Source: Novosphingobium aquimarinum
GTDB lineage: Bacteria > Pseudomonadota > Alphaproteobacteria > Sphingomonadales > Sphingomonadaceae
DNA length: 64,000 nucleotides
Direction: 5' to 3'
NCBI RefSeq assembly: GCF_009746585.1
Contig: NZ_WRPO01000015.1
Location: 1-64,000 of the forward strand
Shown here: one piece after another, positions 43,142 through 51,073 of the stretch
Layout: every line of letters begins with the position of its first letter
Position numbering within the stretch: position 1 is the first letter of the stretch
Program-made: the position numbers and the translations under genes
Notes under the pieces: model-generated
What the model was told of the DNA's origin: nothing
Databases searched by the model: none
Seen by the model: only the letters and a program-made list of their open reading frames with translations

Positions 43142-44356
43142 CTACCGATCGCGGCGTGCGAGGAGTCGAAGCCTCAGCGCGTTCAAGCGAATGAAGCCTT
43201 GTGCGTCCTTCTGGTCGTAAGCGCCCGCATCGTCCTCAAATGTGACGTGCGCCTCCGAATACAGCGAATCGGCCGACTTGCGGCCAACGATTGAGGCGAG
43301 GCCCTTGTAGAGCTTCAGCCGCACGGTGCCATTCACTTTGGCCTGCGAATGGTCGATCGCGGCTTGCAGCATCTCGCGTTCCGGCGCGAACCAGAAGCCG
43401 TTGTAGATGAGCTCGGCATACTTGGGCATCAGCTCGTCCTTGAGATGCGCCGCGCCGCGATCGAGCGTGATCTGCTCGATGCCCCGATGCGCGCGCGCGT
43501 AAATCTCGCCGCCCGGCGTTTCGTACATGCCGCGGCTCTTCATCCCGACGAAGCGGTTCTCGACGAGGTCGAGCCGGCCGATGCCGTGCTTCTTACCGAG
43601 GTCGTTCAGGGCCGCGAGCAGCGTCGCCGGGCTCATCGCCTCGCCATTGAGTGCGACGCCGTCACCCTTTTCGAAATCGATGGTGATGTATTCGGGCGTG
43701 TCGGGCGCATCCTCGGGATTGTCGGTCCGCGAATAAACGTAATCGGGTGTCTCTTCCCACGGATCCTCGAGCACTTTGCCTTCCGAAGAGGTGTGCAGCA
43801 GATTCGCGTCGGTCGAGAACGGGCTCTCGCCGCGCTTGTCCTTGGGGACGGGGATCTGGTGCTGCTCGGCCCAGGCGATCAGCGCGGTGCGGCTGGTCAG
43901 GTCCCACTCGCGCCAGGGCGCGATCACCTTGATGTCGGGATCGAGTGCATAGGCGGACAGTTCGAAGCGCACTTGGTCATTGCCCTTGCCGGTTGCGCCG
44001 TGGGCGATCGCGTCGGCGCCGGTTTCGCGAGCGATCTCGATCAGGCGCTTCGAAATGAGCGGCCGCGCGATCGAAGTGCCGAGCAGGTAGTCGCCTTCAT
44101 AGCGGGCATTGGCGCGCATCATCGGGAAGACGAAGTCGCGCACGAATTCCTCGCGCAAGTCGTCGATGTAGATGTGTTCGTCGGGCACACCCATCAGCTT
44201 GGCCTTGGCGCGCGCGGGTTCCAGCTCCTCGCCTTGTCCGAGGTCGGCGGTGAAAGTGACGACTTCGCAGTTGTACGTCACTTGCAGCCATTTCAGGATC
44301 ACGCTCGTATCGAGGCCGCCCGAATAGGCGAGGACCACACGCTTCACATCAGTCAT
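43142..44356 (-). CDS. argG: Argininosuccinate synthase
   Basis: This 404-aa protein is the full length of type I ArgG. It catalyses citrulline + aspartate + ATP to argininosuccinate, the penultimate arginine step. The N-terminal PP-loop [11 protein letters not shown] near 10-20 binds [16 protein letters not shown] near 37 and [13 protein letters not shown] near 120 (citrulline and aspartate contacts) are conserved, as is [19 protein letters not shown] near 260. Cytoplasmic tetramer by family. It stands alone here; the upstream gene on the same strand (fatty acid cyclopropanation) is unrelated. Confidence 0.97.
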   Translation of the reverse strand: MTDVKRVVLAYSGGLDTSVILKWLQVTYNCEVVTFTADLGQGEELEPARAKAKLMGVPDEHIYIDDLREEFVRDFVFPMMRANARYEGDYLLGTSIARPLISKRLIEIARETGADAIAHGATGKGNDQVRFELSAYALDPDIKVIAPWREWDLTSRTALIAWAEQHQIPVPKDKRGESPFSTDANLLHTSSEGKVLEDPWEETPDYVYSRTDNPEDAPDTPEYITIDFEKGDGVALNGEAMSPATLLAALNDLGKKHGIGRLDLVENRFVGMKSRGMYETPGGEIYARAHRGIEQITLDRGAAHLKDELMPKYAELIYNGFWFAPEREMLQAAIDHSQAKVNGTVRLKLYKGLASIVGRKSADSLYSEAHVTFEDDAGAYDQKDAQGFIRLNALRLRLLARRDR

Positions 44357-44496
44357 ACCGGTTGCTTTCGTCTGAGCGGTTCAGGCAAGATCGAAGCGGC
44401 CACCTAGGCGATGGCCGGGACTGCGACAAGAGGAGGGTTTGCGGTCGACAAAACCCGTGCCTCGCATTGCCGTGTACGTTTCGGCAATCTGCCGGG

Positions 44497-45795
44497 CTAG
44501 GCCGCGGGGCCGCGCAACGCCGTTTCCGCTTTGGCCATGTAGTCGCGCGTCAAGGGCAGGGTCCGGCGCTGGCGGATGTACTGAATCTGGTAGTTGCACA
44601 TGCTGCCGCTCTCGAAGGCGGCCGTCGCGCCGGCGAGGTAGAAGATCCACAGGCGGTAAAACCGCTCGTCGTGCAGCGCGATGATGGCGTCGCGACTGGC
44701 GACGCAGCGCTTGTACCATTCGCGCAGCGTCAGCGCGTAGTGCAGCCGCAGCGTCTCGACGTCGCTGGCAATCAACCGCGCTTTCTCGCTCGCGGCCAGG
44801 GTCTCGCTGAGCGCGGGGATGTAGCCGCCGGGGAAGATCCACTTGCGGGTGAAAGCGTCGGTCGCACCGGGGCCGCCCATCCGCCCGATCGTGTGCATCA
44901 GCATGACGCCGTCGTCGGCCAGAAGCCGTGTGCAGTCGAGGAAGAAGCGATCGAACTGTGCTTGGCCGACATGTTCAAACATGCCGACCGAGACGATGCG
45001 ATCGTACTGCAGTCCGCGCGCGGCAAGGTCGCGATAGTCCACCAGTTCGAAGAGGATCTTGTCGGCGACCCCGGCTTCCTCGGCGCGCACGCGGGCGAGG
45101 GCGAGCTGCTCCTCGCTGAGTGTGATCCCATGGACTTCGGCTCCGGCATATTTTGCCAGATAGATCGCCATACCGCCCCAGCCACACCCGATGTCGAGCA
45201 CGGTCTGCCCCGGTGACAACGCAAGTTTGGCAGCGATATGCGCGAGCTTGGCATCCTGCGCCTGCTCCAGCGTCATATCCCCGCCGAGCATATCCTTCGG
45301 CCAGTACGCGCAGCTGTACTGCATGTGCTCGGAATCGAGAAACAGGCGATAGAGATCATTGCCGATGTCGTAGTGGTGCGAGACGTTGCTCTTGGATCGT
45401 GCCGCGCGATTGACGCCGTCGATCCGCGTCGCGATGCGGCTGCGCAGCTTCTTGAAGCGACTGGCCTCGCGGACTTCGCCGCCCTTGTCCCACGGCTTGT
45501 TGGCGCGCAGAAGCTGGACGAGCTGCATGATGTCGCCACGTTCGACCAGCAACCCGCCTTCCATGAAAGTTTCGCCGGCGCCGAGCCGGAAATCGCGCAG
45601 GATTCGCAGCTCCGCCCGGCGCGAGGTGAAGCGGATGGCGACATCGGGAAAGCCGGGCGTGGGCGTTCCGAATTTCGCTGTACTGCCATCTGGCCGGCGG
45701 ACTTCCAGCGTGCCGTATCTGATGCCGTCTGCAAGGAATCGATCGAGAATATGTCGTCTCACGGGAAACCTGTTGTCACTTTTGCACATTGCCAT
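44497..45795 (-). CDS. cfa: Cyclopropane-fatty-acyl-phospholipid synthase family methyltransferase
   Basis: This 432-aa protein uses S-adenosylmethionine to methylenate unsaturated acyl chains of membrane phospholipids. The SAM-binding loop is LDIGCGWGGMAIYLAKYAGA near 200, followed by GITLSEEQLALARVRAEEAG. HYDIGNDLYRLFLDSEHMQY near 143 and the C-terminal FIFPGGYIPA-like WIFPGGYIPALSE near 320 are family signatures, with the bicarbonate-site Cys in QYSCAYW. The start at 45795 is taken; a GTG at MRRHILDRF is an alternative about 11 codons later. It is upstream of argG with a 140-bp gap, so probably a separate unit. Confidence 0.9.
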   Translation of the reverse strand: MAMCKSDNRFPVRRHILDRFLADGIRYGTLEVRRPDGSTAKFGTPTPGFPDVAIRFTSRRAELRILRDFRLGAGETFMEGGLLVERGDIMQLVQLLRANKPWDKGGEVREASRFKKLRSRIATRIDGVNRAARSKSNVSHHYDIGNDLYRLFLDSEHMQYSCAYWPKDMLGGDMTLEQAQDAKLAHIAAKLALSPGQTVLDIGCGWGGMAIYLAKYAGAEVHGITLSEEQLALARVRAEEAGVADKILFELVDYRDLAARGLQYDRIVSVGMFEHVGQAQFDRFFLDCTRLLADDGVMLMHTIGRMGGPGATDAFTRKWIFPGGYIPALSETLAASEKARLIASDVETLRLHYALTLREWYKRCVASRDAIIALHDERFYRLWIFYLAGATAAFESGSMCNYQIQYIRQRRTLPLTRDYMAKAETALRGPAA

Positions 45796-45834
45796 GTAGC
45801 GCGGGCCGTCGCCGCCTCAAGGGCAAGTCCGCTA

Positions 45835-46587
45835 CTATTGGCGTGCCAGGAACAGCACATCGCGCGGTTGGCGTAGCAAATGTTGCCCCGAATCGAGATA
45901 GAGCGTTTCCCCGCTTGCGAGCCATCCCTCGGCCAGGAACAGCGCGGCTTGCGCGATTTCATCGGCGCCGGTCTTGCGCTTCAGCAGATTCATTCGGTGT
46001 GAGCGGTCCGTCTCGCTTTCGCTTTGATCGTGGCTTGCGAGGATAGCGCCAGGAGCAATGGCGTAGACCCGGTCGTCTGGCCCGGCGAGCCCGATCGCCA
46101 GCATCGGCACGGTCGCGGCGAGGGCATGCTTGCTCATCGTGTAAGAGAAAAAATCGGGATTGGGATTGGCGATCTTCTGATCGGTCACCTGAATGACGCG
46201 GCGTCCCGCCGATGCGCGTGCCCACCGCAGAAAGGCTTGCGCGAGGCGAGCGGGAGCAGCGGCGTTCACGCGCAGTGCCTCGTCGAACACTTCGCTAGCG
46301 AGCGCCTCGACCGTATCGAGGCGGAAAATGCCCGCGCAGTTGATCAGAACGCGCCAATCGGGAAGCCGTGCGGCCAAATCCGCGATCATAGCCTCGGATG
46401 CCTGGGCATCGCACAAGTCGCAGCCGATCGTTTCCGCGCTGGGCAGGGATGCGGCAAGGTCGTTCGCGGCTGCAGCCGATCGACCATAATGAATGACGAC
46501 ATGCCATCCGGCCTCGCCGAAGGCGCGGGCAATGGCTGCGCCGATCCGCTTGGCTCCGCCCGTCACGAGCACGGCCGGTGTCTTCAT
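45835..46587 (-). CDS. SDR-family reductase, pteridine/dihydromonapterin reductase (FolM)-like
   Basis: This protein is 250 aa from MKTPAVLVTGGAKRIGAAIA. The GGxxRIG nucleotide loop, rather than the usual GxGxxIG, is typical of pteridine reductases and FolM. NCAGIF (NAG-type) lies near 84 and the catalytic motif is Tyr-x-x-x-Lys in FFSYTMSKHAL near 146, with the Ser position occupied by Thr in VIQVTDQ. FolM-type enzymes reduce dihydromonapterin or dihydrofolate using NADPH. The short final segment SGETLYLDSGQHL replaces the TGxxxxVDGG of other SDRs, again as in FolM. It lies upstream of cfa by 39 nt on the same strand. Confidence 0.78.
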   Translation of the reverse strand: MKTPAVLVTGGAKRIGAAIARAFGEAGWHVVIHYGRSAAAANDLAASLPSAETIGCDLCDAQASEAMIADLAARLPDWRVLINCAGIFRLDTVEALASEVFDEALRVNAAAPARLAQAFLRWARASAGRRVIQVTDQKIANPNPDFFSYTMSKHALAATVPMLAIGLAGPDDRVYAIAPGAILASHDQSESETDRSHRMNLLKRKTGADEIAQAALFLAEGWLASGETLYLDSGQHLLRQPRDVLFLARQ

Positions 46588-46668
46588 CTGAGCAGGTGGC
46601 GCCATCGCCACACATCAGCACATCGGCGGCGATTATGGAACCTTTCTGCCGACTTCATCCGAGACGCG

Positions 46669-46698
46669 AAAAAGGCGCCGCTGGGCAAGCGGCGCCTT
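46669..46698 (-). terminator. Intrinsic terminator of the glycine-zipper gene
   Basis: A perfect 11-bp stem, AAGGCGCCGCT (46672-46682) with AGCGGCGCCTT (46688-46698) and a 5-nt loop, is followed on the minus strand by TTTTT. It sits 20 bp after the stop of the glycine-zipper gene. Confidence 0.85.
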
Positions 46699-46718
46699 GT
46701 CCTGTTGCCGACGCGGGA

Positions 46719-47042
46719 TCAGCGGCAGCGCGGACGCGAATTCTTGCGATCCACTTCGCGGCCGACCAGCGCGCCGACAGCGGCCCCGGCGATCGTGCCG
46801 ACGGTCTTGTCGCGGCCACCATCGATCGTGCGGCCGAGCAGCGCCCCGGCGACGCCGCCGATCAGCAAGCCCGTCGTTCCGTTGGACTTCTTGCAGTAAT
46901 AGCGACCGTTGTTGCCGCGCCAGTACCGAATGCCATTGTCCGTCTGGTAATAGCGGCGCGAATCCGCCTGGGCGGGAGTCGCGACGGTGAGGGCGGGAAG
47001 GGTGAGAGCCGACAGAGTGGCGGCGATGATTGCGGTACGCAT
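46719..47042 (-). CDS. Exported glycine-zipper 2TM-domain protein
   Basis: This protein is 107 aa from MRTAIIAATLSALTLPALTV; an AGGAGG ribosome site supports this ATG over upstream ones. The signal peptide ends near TPAQADS. The middle (YYQTDNGIRYWRGNNGRYYC) is Tyr/Gly-rich. The C-terminal half is a glycine zipper (GLLIGGVAGALLGRTIDGG, then VGTIAGAAVGALVGREVD) as in the Rick_17kDa/SlyB-like family of envelope proteins. No lipobox Cys is present. The function of these proteins is linked to envelope integrity but not established here. The gene ends in a strong terminator and has a palindrome 77 bp upstream. Confidence 0.82.
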   Translation of the reverse strand: MRTAIIAATLSALTLPALTVATPAQADSRRYYQTDNGIRYWRGNNGRYYCKKSNGTTGLLIGGVAGALLGRTIDGGRDKTVGTIAGAAVGALVGREVDRKNSRPRCR

Positions 47043-47118
47043 GGCTGAACCTCCTGATGCGTCGTTGATGAGGTAACAACGACCAAGTTCGTTCATGGCT
47101 CCACAACCTGAGATGAAC

Positions 47119-47133
47119 GAGGCAATTTGCCTC
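47119..47133. promoter_or_regulatory. Palindrome upstream of the glycine-zipper gene
   Basis: GAGGCAATTTGCCTC has two 7-bp arms around one base. An 8-bp inverted repeat TCGTTCAT (47089-47096) / ATGAACGA (47113-47120) lies next to it. Both are between the rlmN stop and the glycine-zipper start and could be an operator or a short hairpin. No binder can be named. Confidence 0.4.
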
Positions 47134-47204
47134 AATTTGCGCGGCGGACAGTTATCGTCGCACGTTGAAACGCGGGTTCGGTTCTAAGGAACGCGCCAAA
47201 CCGG

Positions 47205-48515
47205 TCAGTCGAGCGCGGCCTGCTTTTCCGCATAGATTCGCTCCAGCTCCTCGCGGTCGCGCTCGGCGCGGCTCTTTTTCTCGGCGGCCGTCTTCAGCTG
47301 TCCGCAGGCGGCGTCGATATCGCGCCCGCGCGGGGTACGCACCGGGGCGCTGATGCCGGCCTCGAACACGATGTTGGAAAAGCGGCGGATGCGTTCCGGC
47401 GTGGAGCACTCGTAAGGCGCGCCCGGCCAGGGGTTGAAGGGGATGAGATTGACCTTGGCGGGCAGATCGTACTTGCGCAGCAGGCGGACGAGTTCGTGCG
47501 CGTCTTCGTCGCTGTCATTCTTGTCCTTGAGCATCACATATTCGAACGTGATGCGCCGGGCGTTCGACGCGCCGGGGTAATCGGCGCAGGCCTGGAGCAA
47601 TTCCTCCAGCCCGTACTTGCGGTTGATCGGCACGATCTCGTCGCGCACGTCCTTGCTCACCGCGTGGAGCGAGACCGCGAGATTGACGCCGATCTCTTCG
47701 CCGCACCGCGCCATCAACGGCACGACGCCGCTGGTCGACAAAGTAATCCGACGCTTCGACAGCGCGAGCCCGGCGCCGTCCATGACCAGGCGGAGCGCAT
47801 CGCGCACGTTGTCGAAATTGTAGAGCGGCTCGCCCATGCCCATCATCACGATGTTGGTGAGCAGGCGACCATCGGCGCTGTAGCCGCCTTCATCCTCTTC
47901 GTCTTCGAGCCCGTCCATCCGGCCTCGCGGCCATTCGCCCAGCGCATCGCGGGCCAGCATGACCTGGCCAACGATTTCGCCCGGCGTCAGATTGCGCACC
48001 AGCCGCATCGTACCGGTGTGGCAGAAGCGGCAATTGAGTGTGCACCCGACTTGCGACGACACGCACAACGTGCCGCGATCCGCATCGGGAATGAAGACCA
48101 TCTCGAATTCGTGGCCGTCCGCCGTACGCAGCAGCCATTTGCGCGTGCCGTCGCTCGAATGCTGGGCCTCGACGACGTCGGGCCGGCCGATCACGAAACG
48201 CTCGCTCAGCCAGGGTCGCATCGCCTTGGCGATGTCCGTCATGGCGGAGAACTCGGTGACGCCGCGATGGTAGAGCCAGTGGAAGACCTGTTTGGCGCGC
48301 AGCTTTGCCTGCTTGGCATCGAGCCCCGCATCGGCAAACAGTTCGGCAATGCGGGGGCGGGGCAGACCGAGAAGATCGATCTTTCCGTCGGCGCGCGGCG
48401 TGATGCCACCGACCAGACCGGGGCGATCGACCGGCAAAGGATCGATGTGGCCCGGAATGGGCATAGCGACCGGCTGGGAGCCGGCTCCCGTCGGAGTGTT
48501 GTCTGCTTCGGCCAT
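47205..48515 (-). CDS. rlmN: Dual-specificity 23S rRNA/tRNA adenine-C2 methyltransferase RlmN
   Basis: This protein is 436 aa from [12 protein letters not shown] (ATG at 48515). It is a radical-SAM enzyme that methylates C2 of A2503 in 23S rRNA and A37 of some tRNAs. The iron-sulfur motif is [11 protein letters not shown] (CxxxCxxC) near 155, flanked by CVSSQVG and [32 protein letters not shown] near 210 and [13 protein letters not shown] near 245 are also conserved. The substrate-carrying C-terminal Cys lies in [10 protein letters not shown] near 394. About 40 variable residues precede the conserved core. It is divergent from an outer membrane protein gene. Confidence 0.95.
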   Translation of the reverse strand: MAEADNTPTGAGSQPVAMPIPGHIDPLPVDRPGLVGGITPRADGKIDLLGLPRPRIAELFADAGLDAKQAKLRAKQVFHWLYHRGVTEFSAMTDIAKAMRPWLSERFVIGRPDVVEAQHSSDGTRKWLLRTADGHEFEMVFIPDADRGTLCVSSQVGCTLNCRFCHTGTMRLVRNLTPGEIVGQVMLARDALGEWPRGRMDGLEDEEDEGGYSADGRLLTNIVMMGMGEPLYNFDNVRDALRLVMDGAGLALSKRRITLSTSGVVPLMARCGEEIGVNLAVSLHAVSKDVRDEIVPINRKYGLEELLQACADYPGASNARRITFEYVMLKDKNDSDEDAHELVRLLRKYDLPAKVNLIPFNPWPGAPYECSTPERIRRFSNIVFEAGISAPVRTPRGRDIDAACGQLKTAAEKKSRAERDREELERIYAEKQAALD

Positions 48516-48743
48516 GGTGAAACGCATATATAGGGCATTCGCCGCGCGAACGAAAGATGCGCGCGAACGAAAGCCGGCATCGCTTCGTTCCGCGCACTCA
48601 TCGTAACCGCTGCACGAGGTATCGTGCATGTGTGTCTGAAATACCACGCTTTTTTTGTTGTGTGAGGTTCATGAAACTCGACGAGGGGCTGCGGCATTTC
48701 CCTGGTCCGACGGCAAGCCCGTCGTGATTACGGAGTACCTAGA

Positions 48744-49415
48744 ATGAATAAGTTTCTCGTTTGCCTCGCTACCGGAACCGCGCTCGGCGCACTCGGATCG
48801 GCGCCCGCCATGGCCCAACAGGCAGACTCACCGTTCACCGGCCCTCGCGTCGAAGCGATCGTCGGCTACGACATCAGCAAGGCCGGCAGCAGCATCGATG
48901 ACGATATCAATGCCGATAACGACGAATCCATCGACGGCTTCCTCTACGGCGTCGGCGTGGGTTATGATGTGGACCTCGGCAGCGTCGTCCTCGGTGCCGA
49001 GGCGGAGATCAGCGATTCCACCGCCAAGACTGAGTTCACCGACGGCGATTTCGAAGGTTTCGGGATCGGTAACGTCAAGGCGAACCGCGATCTCTATCTT
49101 GGCGCCCGCGCGGGTATCAAGGCGACGCCGAGCACGCTGGTTTACGTCAAGGGCGGCTACACCAACGCCAAGTTCGACGTGAATTCGTTCGATGGCACCA
49201 CCGAGTTCGGTCAGGACATCGATGCCGATGGCTGGCGGATCGGTGCCGGCGTCGAACAGGCGGTGGGCACGAACACTTTCGCCAAGCTCGAATACCGCTA
49301 TTCGAATTATTCGCGGGCGGAAATCGACTTCAATGGTGATCTGCCGGATAGCCAGCGCTTCGATGTCGACCTCGATCGTCACCAAATCGCAGCGAGCGTC
49401 GGCGTACGCTTCTAA
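48744..49415 (+). CDS. Outer membrane beta-barrel protein (OmpA-like 8-strand, porin family)
   Basis: This 223-aa protein has a signal peptide (LVCLATGTALGALGSAPAMA, then QQAD). A beta-barrel follows with alternating strands: FTGPRVEAIVGYDISKAG near 30, LYLGARAGIKATPSTLVYVK near 115, and FAKLEYRYSNYSRAE near 178. It ends in HQIAASVGVRF with a C-terminal Phe, as needed for BAM insertion. It matches the small OMP_b-brl family (PF13505-like) common in alphaproteobacteria. Loops are rich in Asp. An intrinsic terminator follows 21 bp after the stop, so it is monocistronic. Confidence 0.9.
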   Translation: MNKFLVCLATGTALGALGSAPAMAQQADSPFTGPRVEAIVGYDISKAGSSIDDDINADNDESIDGFLYGVGVGYDVDLGSVVLGAEAEISDSTAKTEFTDGDFEGFGIGNVKANRDLYLGARAGIKATPSTLVYVKGGYTNAKFDVNSFDGTTEFGQDIDADGWRIGAGVEQAVGTNTFAKLEYRYSNYSRAEIDFNGDLPDSQRFDVDLDRHQIAASVGVRF

Positions 49416-49436
49416 GCGTTCGCTAGCGACTACAGG

Positions 49437-49469
49437 AAAGGCCGGGGCTAAGTCGCTCCGGCCTTTTTT
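49437..49469 (+). terminator. Intrinsic terminator of the outer membrane protein gene
   Basis: AAAGGCCGG (49437-49445) pairs with CCGGCCTTT (49458-49466), with a 12-nt loop and a run of six T (49464-49469). It ends the beta-barrel gene before the convergent gene at 49523. Confidence 0.88.
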
Positions 49470-49522
49470 GTGCTGGGGTAAGGGGCGGGCGGCGGCGCGA
49501 CTTTCGCGACGACGCCTGCGAC

Positions 49523-50023
49523 TTATCGGACGCGCGCACAACCGATCGCGGCCGCGTCCATGGCGGAGGCGACGCCGGGCAGGGACCAGGTGTTCGCGAA
49601 GCGGCGACCGCGCGCATCGGTGGCGCGCACCGTCATGCTGCGAGCAGAACGCATAGCGGCGAGGATCGCGGCGTTGCTCCTGTTGTCGGGCGCCCAGGCA
49701 TCTCCGCCGCCGCCGGTCAGCGGATAGCGTTGGTCGCCGATCACGAGTTCGATCCGTGGATCGGTCGTGAGCTTGCGCGAGAGCCGCCAATGGATCTGGT
49801 TTCGCACGCCGCGCTTGGGCCAAGTGCCGACGGCGGCGTAGGGCTCGTAATCGCGCTGCCGTTGCGAGGCCTGCGCCATGGCGATGGCATAGCAGCGCGG
49901 CACCATCGGATCGCGAAACGCGCCCCAGGTCTCGTATAGCCCGAGACTGTCGCGCGCAGCGGCCGGCGCAGAGATCGAAAGCGCTGCCGAGGCACATAGC
50001 AAAAGGGCCGATCGCAAAATCAC
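49523..50023 (-). CDS. Exported protein of unknown function, possibly IalB-like
   Basis: This protein is 166 aa from a GTG at 50023, chosen because a good signal peptide follows immediately (LRSALLLCASAALSISAPAA). The mature part has YETWGAFRDPMVPRCYAIAM near 30, VGTWPKRGVRNQIHWRLSRK near 63 and TWSLPGVASAMDAAAIGCAR at the end. The paired Cys residues and the closing LPGVASA...CA faintly recall the invasion-associated locus B (IalB) family, but the resemblance is weak. It is convergent with the beta-barrel gene. A longer reading from an ATG at 50137 would place the signal peptide internally. Confidence 0.68.
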   Translation of the reverse strand: MILRSALLLCASAALSISAPAAARDSLGLYETWGAFRDPMVPRCYAIAMAQASQRQRDYEPYAAVGTWPKRGVRNQIHWRLSRKLTTDPRIELVIGDQRYPLTGGGGDAWAPDNRSNAAILAAMRSARSMTVRATDARGRRFANTWSLPGVASAMDAAAIGCARVR

Positions 50024-50196
50024 GACCGGCCTTTGCCAAATTCGTTGTCTTGGGAAAAGCCCGAGTGTTGCCGGACTTAGCCCCGGCGGGATCGGGTCAC
50101 CTATAAAGAAGTGAGCAATCGCCGATGTTCGGCGCAACGAAAAGCGCAGCGGTCGAAGTCCGCGAACAGAACGAAGACTTCGCGCTGGTTGCGCAA

Positions 50197-50415
50197 TCAG
50201 ATGGTTCGCTGATCCCGCGTTTCGCTGAGCGCAACGGCACGGCGCAGGCGTTCGGCAACGTTCAGCGCCTTGACCTGCTCATCCTCGTCGCAATTGGATT
50301 CGACGACGTCCTCGAGCCGATCGGCCGCCTTGCCGAGTAGGCTCTTCAGTGCCTGATTCTCTGCCTGCACGTTACCCAGCGTGTGCTTGAGTTCTTGCTT
50401 TTCCTGATCGTCCAT
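50197..50415 (-). CDS. Small acidic helical (coiled-coil) protein of unknown function
   Basis: This protein is 72 aa from MDDQEKQELKHTLGNVQAEN (ATG at 50415). The text is almost all helix-forming, with heptad-like Leu spacing in LKHTLGNVQAENQALKSLLG, and acidic in DEDEQVKALNVAERLRR. No Cys pairs, signal peptide or known domain is present. It sits 66 bp after greB on the same strand, so it may be cotranscribed with it. The overlapping plus-strand reading at the same place has no protein-like composition. It is likely a real small protein, but it is short and unrecognised. Confidence 0.5.
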   Translation of the reverse strand: MDDQEKQELKHTLGNVQAENQALKSLLGKAADRLEDVVESNCDEDEQVKALNVAERLRRAVALSETRDQRTI

Positions 50416-50481
50416 CGTCCGTCCCCGTCGGCCCACGGCGAAGATACCAAATCTCGCGCCAATGTTAAGTCCATTCTCACG

Positions 50482-50967
50482 CTATAAGTCCGGATAGACG
50501 ATCGAGACGACTTCCCATTCCTTTTCGCCGGTCGGGAGCCGCACCGTTCGCAAATCTCCCACCGCCGCGCCGCGGAGCGCGCGAGCGAGCGGCGCGCCCC
50601 ATCCGATCCGTCCCTGGCTCGCATCCTGCTCATCGTCGCCGAGGATCGTGACCGTGCGCTGCGCGTCGTCCTCGTCAGCGATGGTGACTTGCGCGCCGAA
50701 GAACACCCGATCGCGATCGGGTTGCGCGGCGGGATCGACCACGCGCAGCGCCTTCATCCGGCGCGCGAGATACGCCAATTCGCGGTCGATCTCTCGCATC
50801 CGCTTGCGTCCGTAGAGATAGTCACCGTTTTCCGAACGATCGCCGTTGCCCGCCGCCCAACTGACGATCTCGACGATCTCGGGTCGCTCCTGGGAGAGTA
50901 AGTGATGATATCGCGCGCGCAGCGCAGCCATGCCTTGGGGCGTGATCGGGGGGCCGGCGGCGTTCAT
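50482..50967 (-). CDS. greB: Transcription elongation factor GreB
   Basis: This protein is 161 aa from MNAAGPPITPQGMAALRARY. The N-terminal coiled coil carries the GreB-type text AAGNGDRSENGDYLYGRKRM followed by REIDRELAYLARRMKALRVV; the acidic tip DRSENGDY is what reaches the polymerase active site to stimulate cleavage of backtracked RNA. The C-terminal FKBP-like domain reads VFFGAQVTIADEDDAQRTVT, then GRIGWGAPLARALRGAAVGD. YLYGRKRMREID separates it from GreA. The SPLA segment usual in Gre factors is changed to GAPLA. Confidence 0.88.
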   Translation of the reverse strand: MNAAGPPITPQGMAALRARYHHLLSQERPEIVEIVSWAAGNGDRSENGDYLYGRKRMREIDRELAYLARRMKALRVVDPAAQPDRDRVFFGAQVTIADEDDAQRTVTILGDDEQDASQGRIGWGAPLARALRGAAVGDLRTVRLPTGEKEWEVVSIVYPDL

Positions 50968-51073
50968 CTTGGCGCTCTGTTTAGGCAAGTCCGTTCAAGC
51001 AAGCCATAGCAGGCTCGATCTTGCGACCTCACGCCGGAAGATCGAGTGCATGCTTCGGCGCGAACGAATGCGG

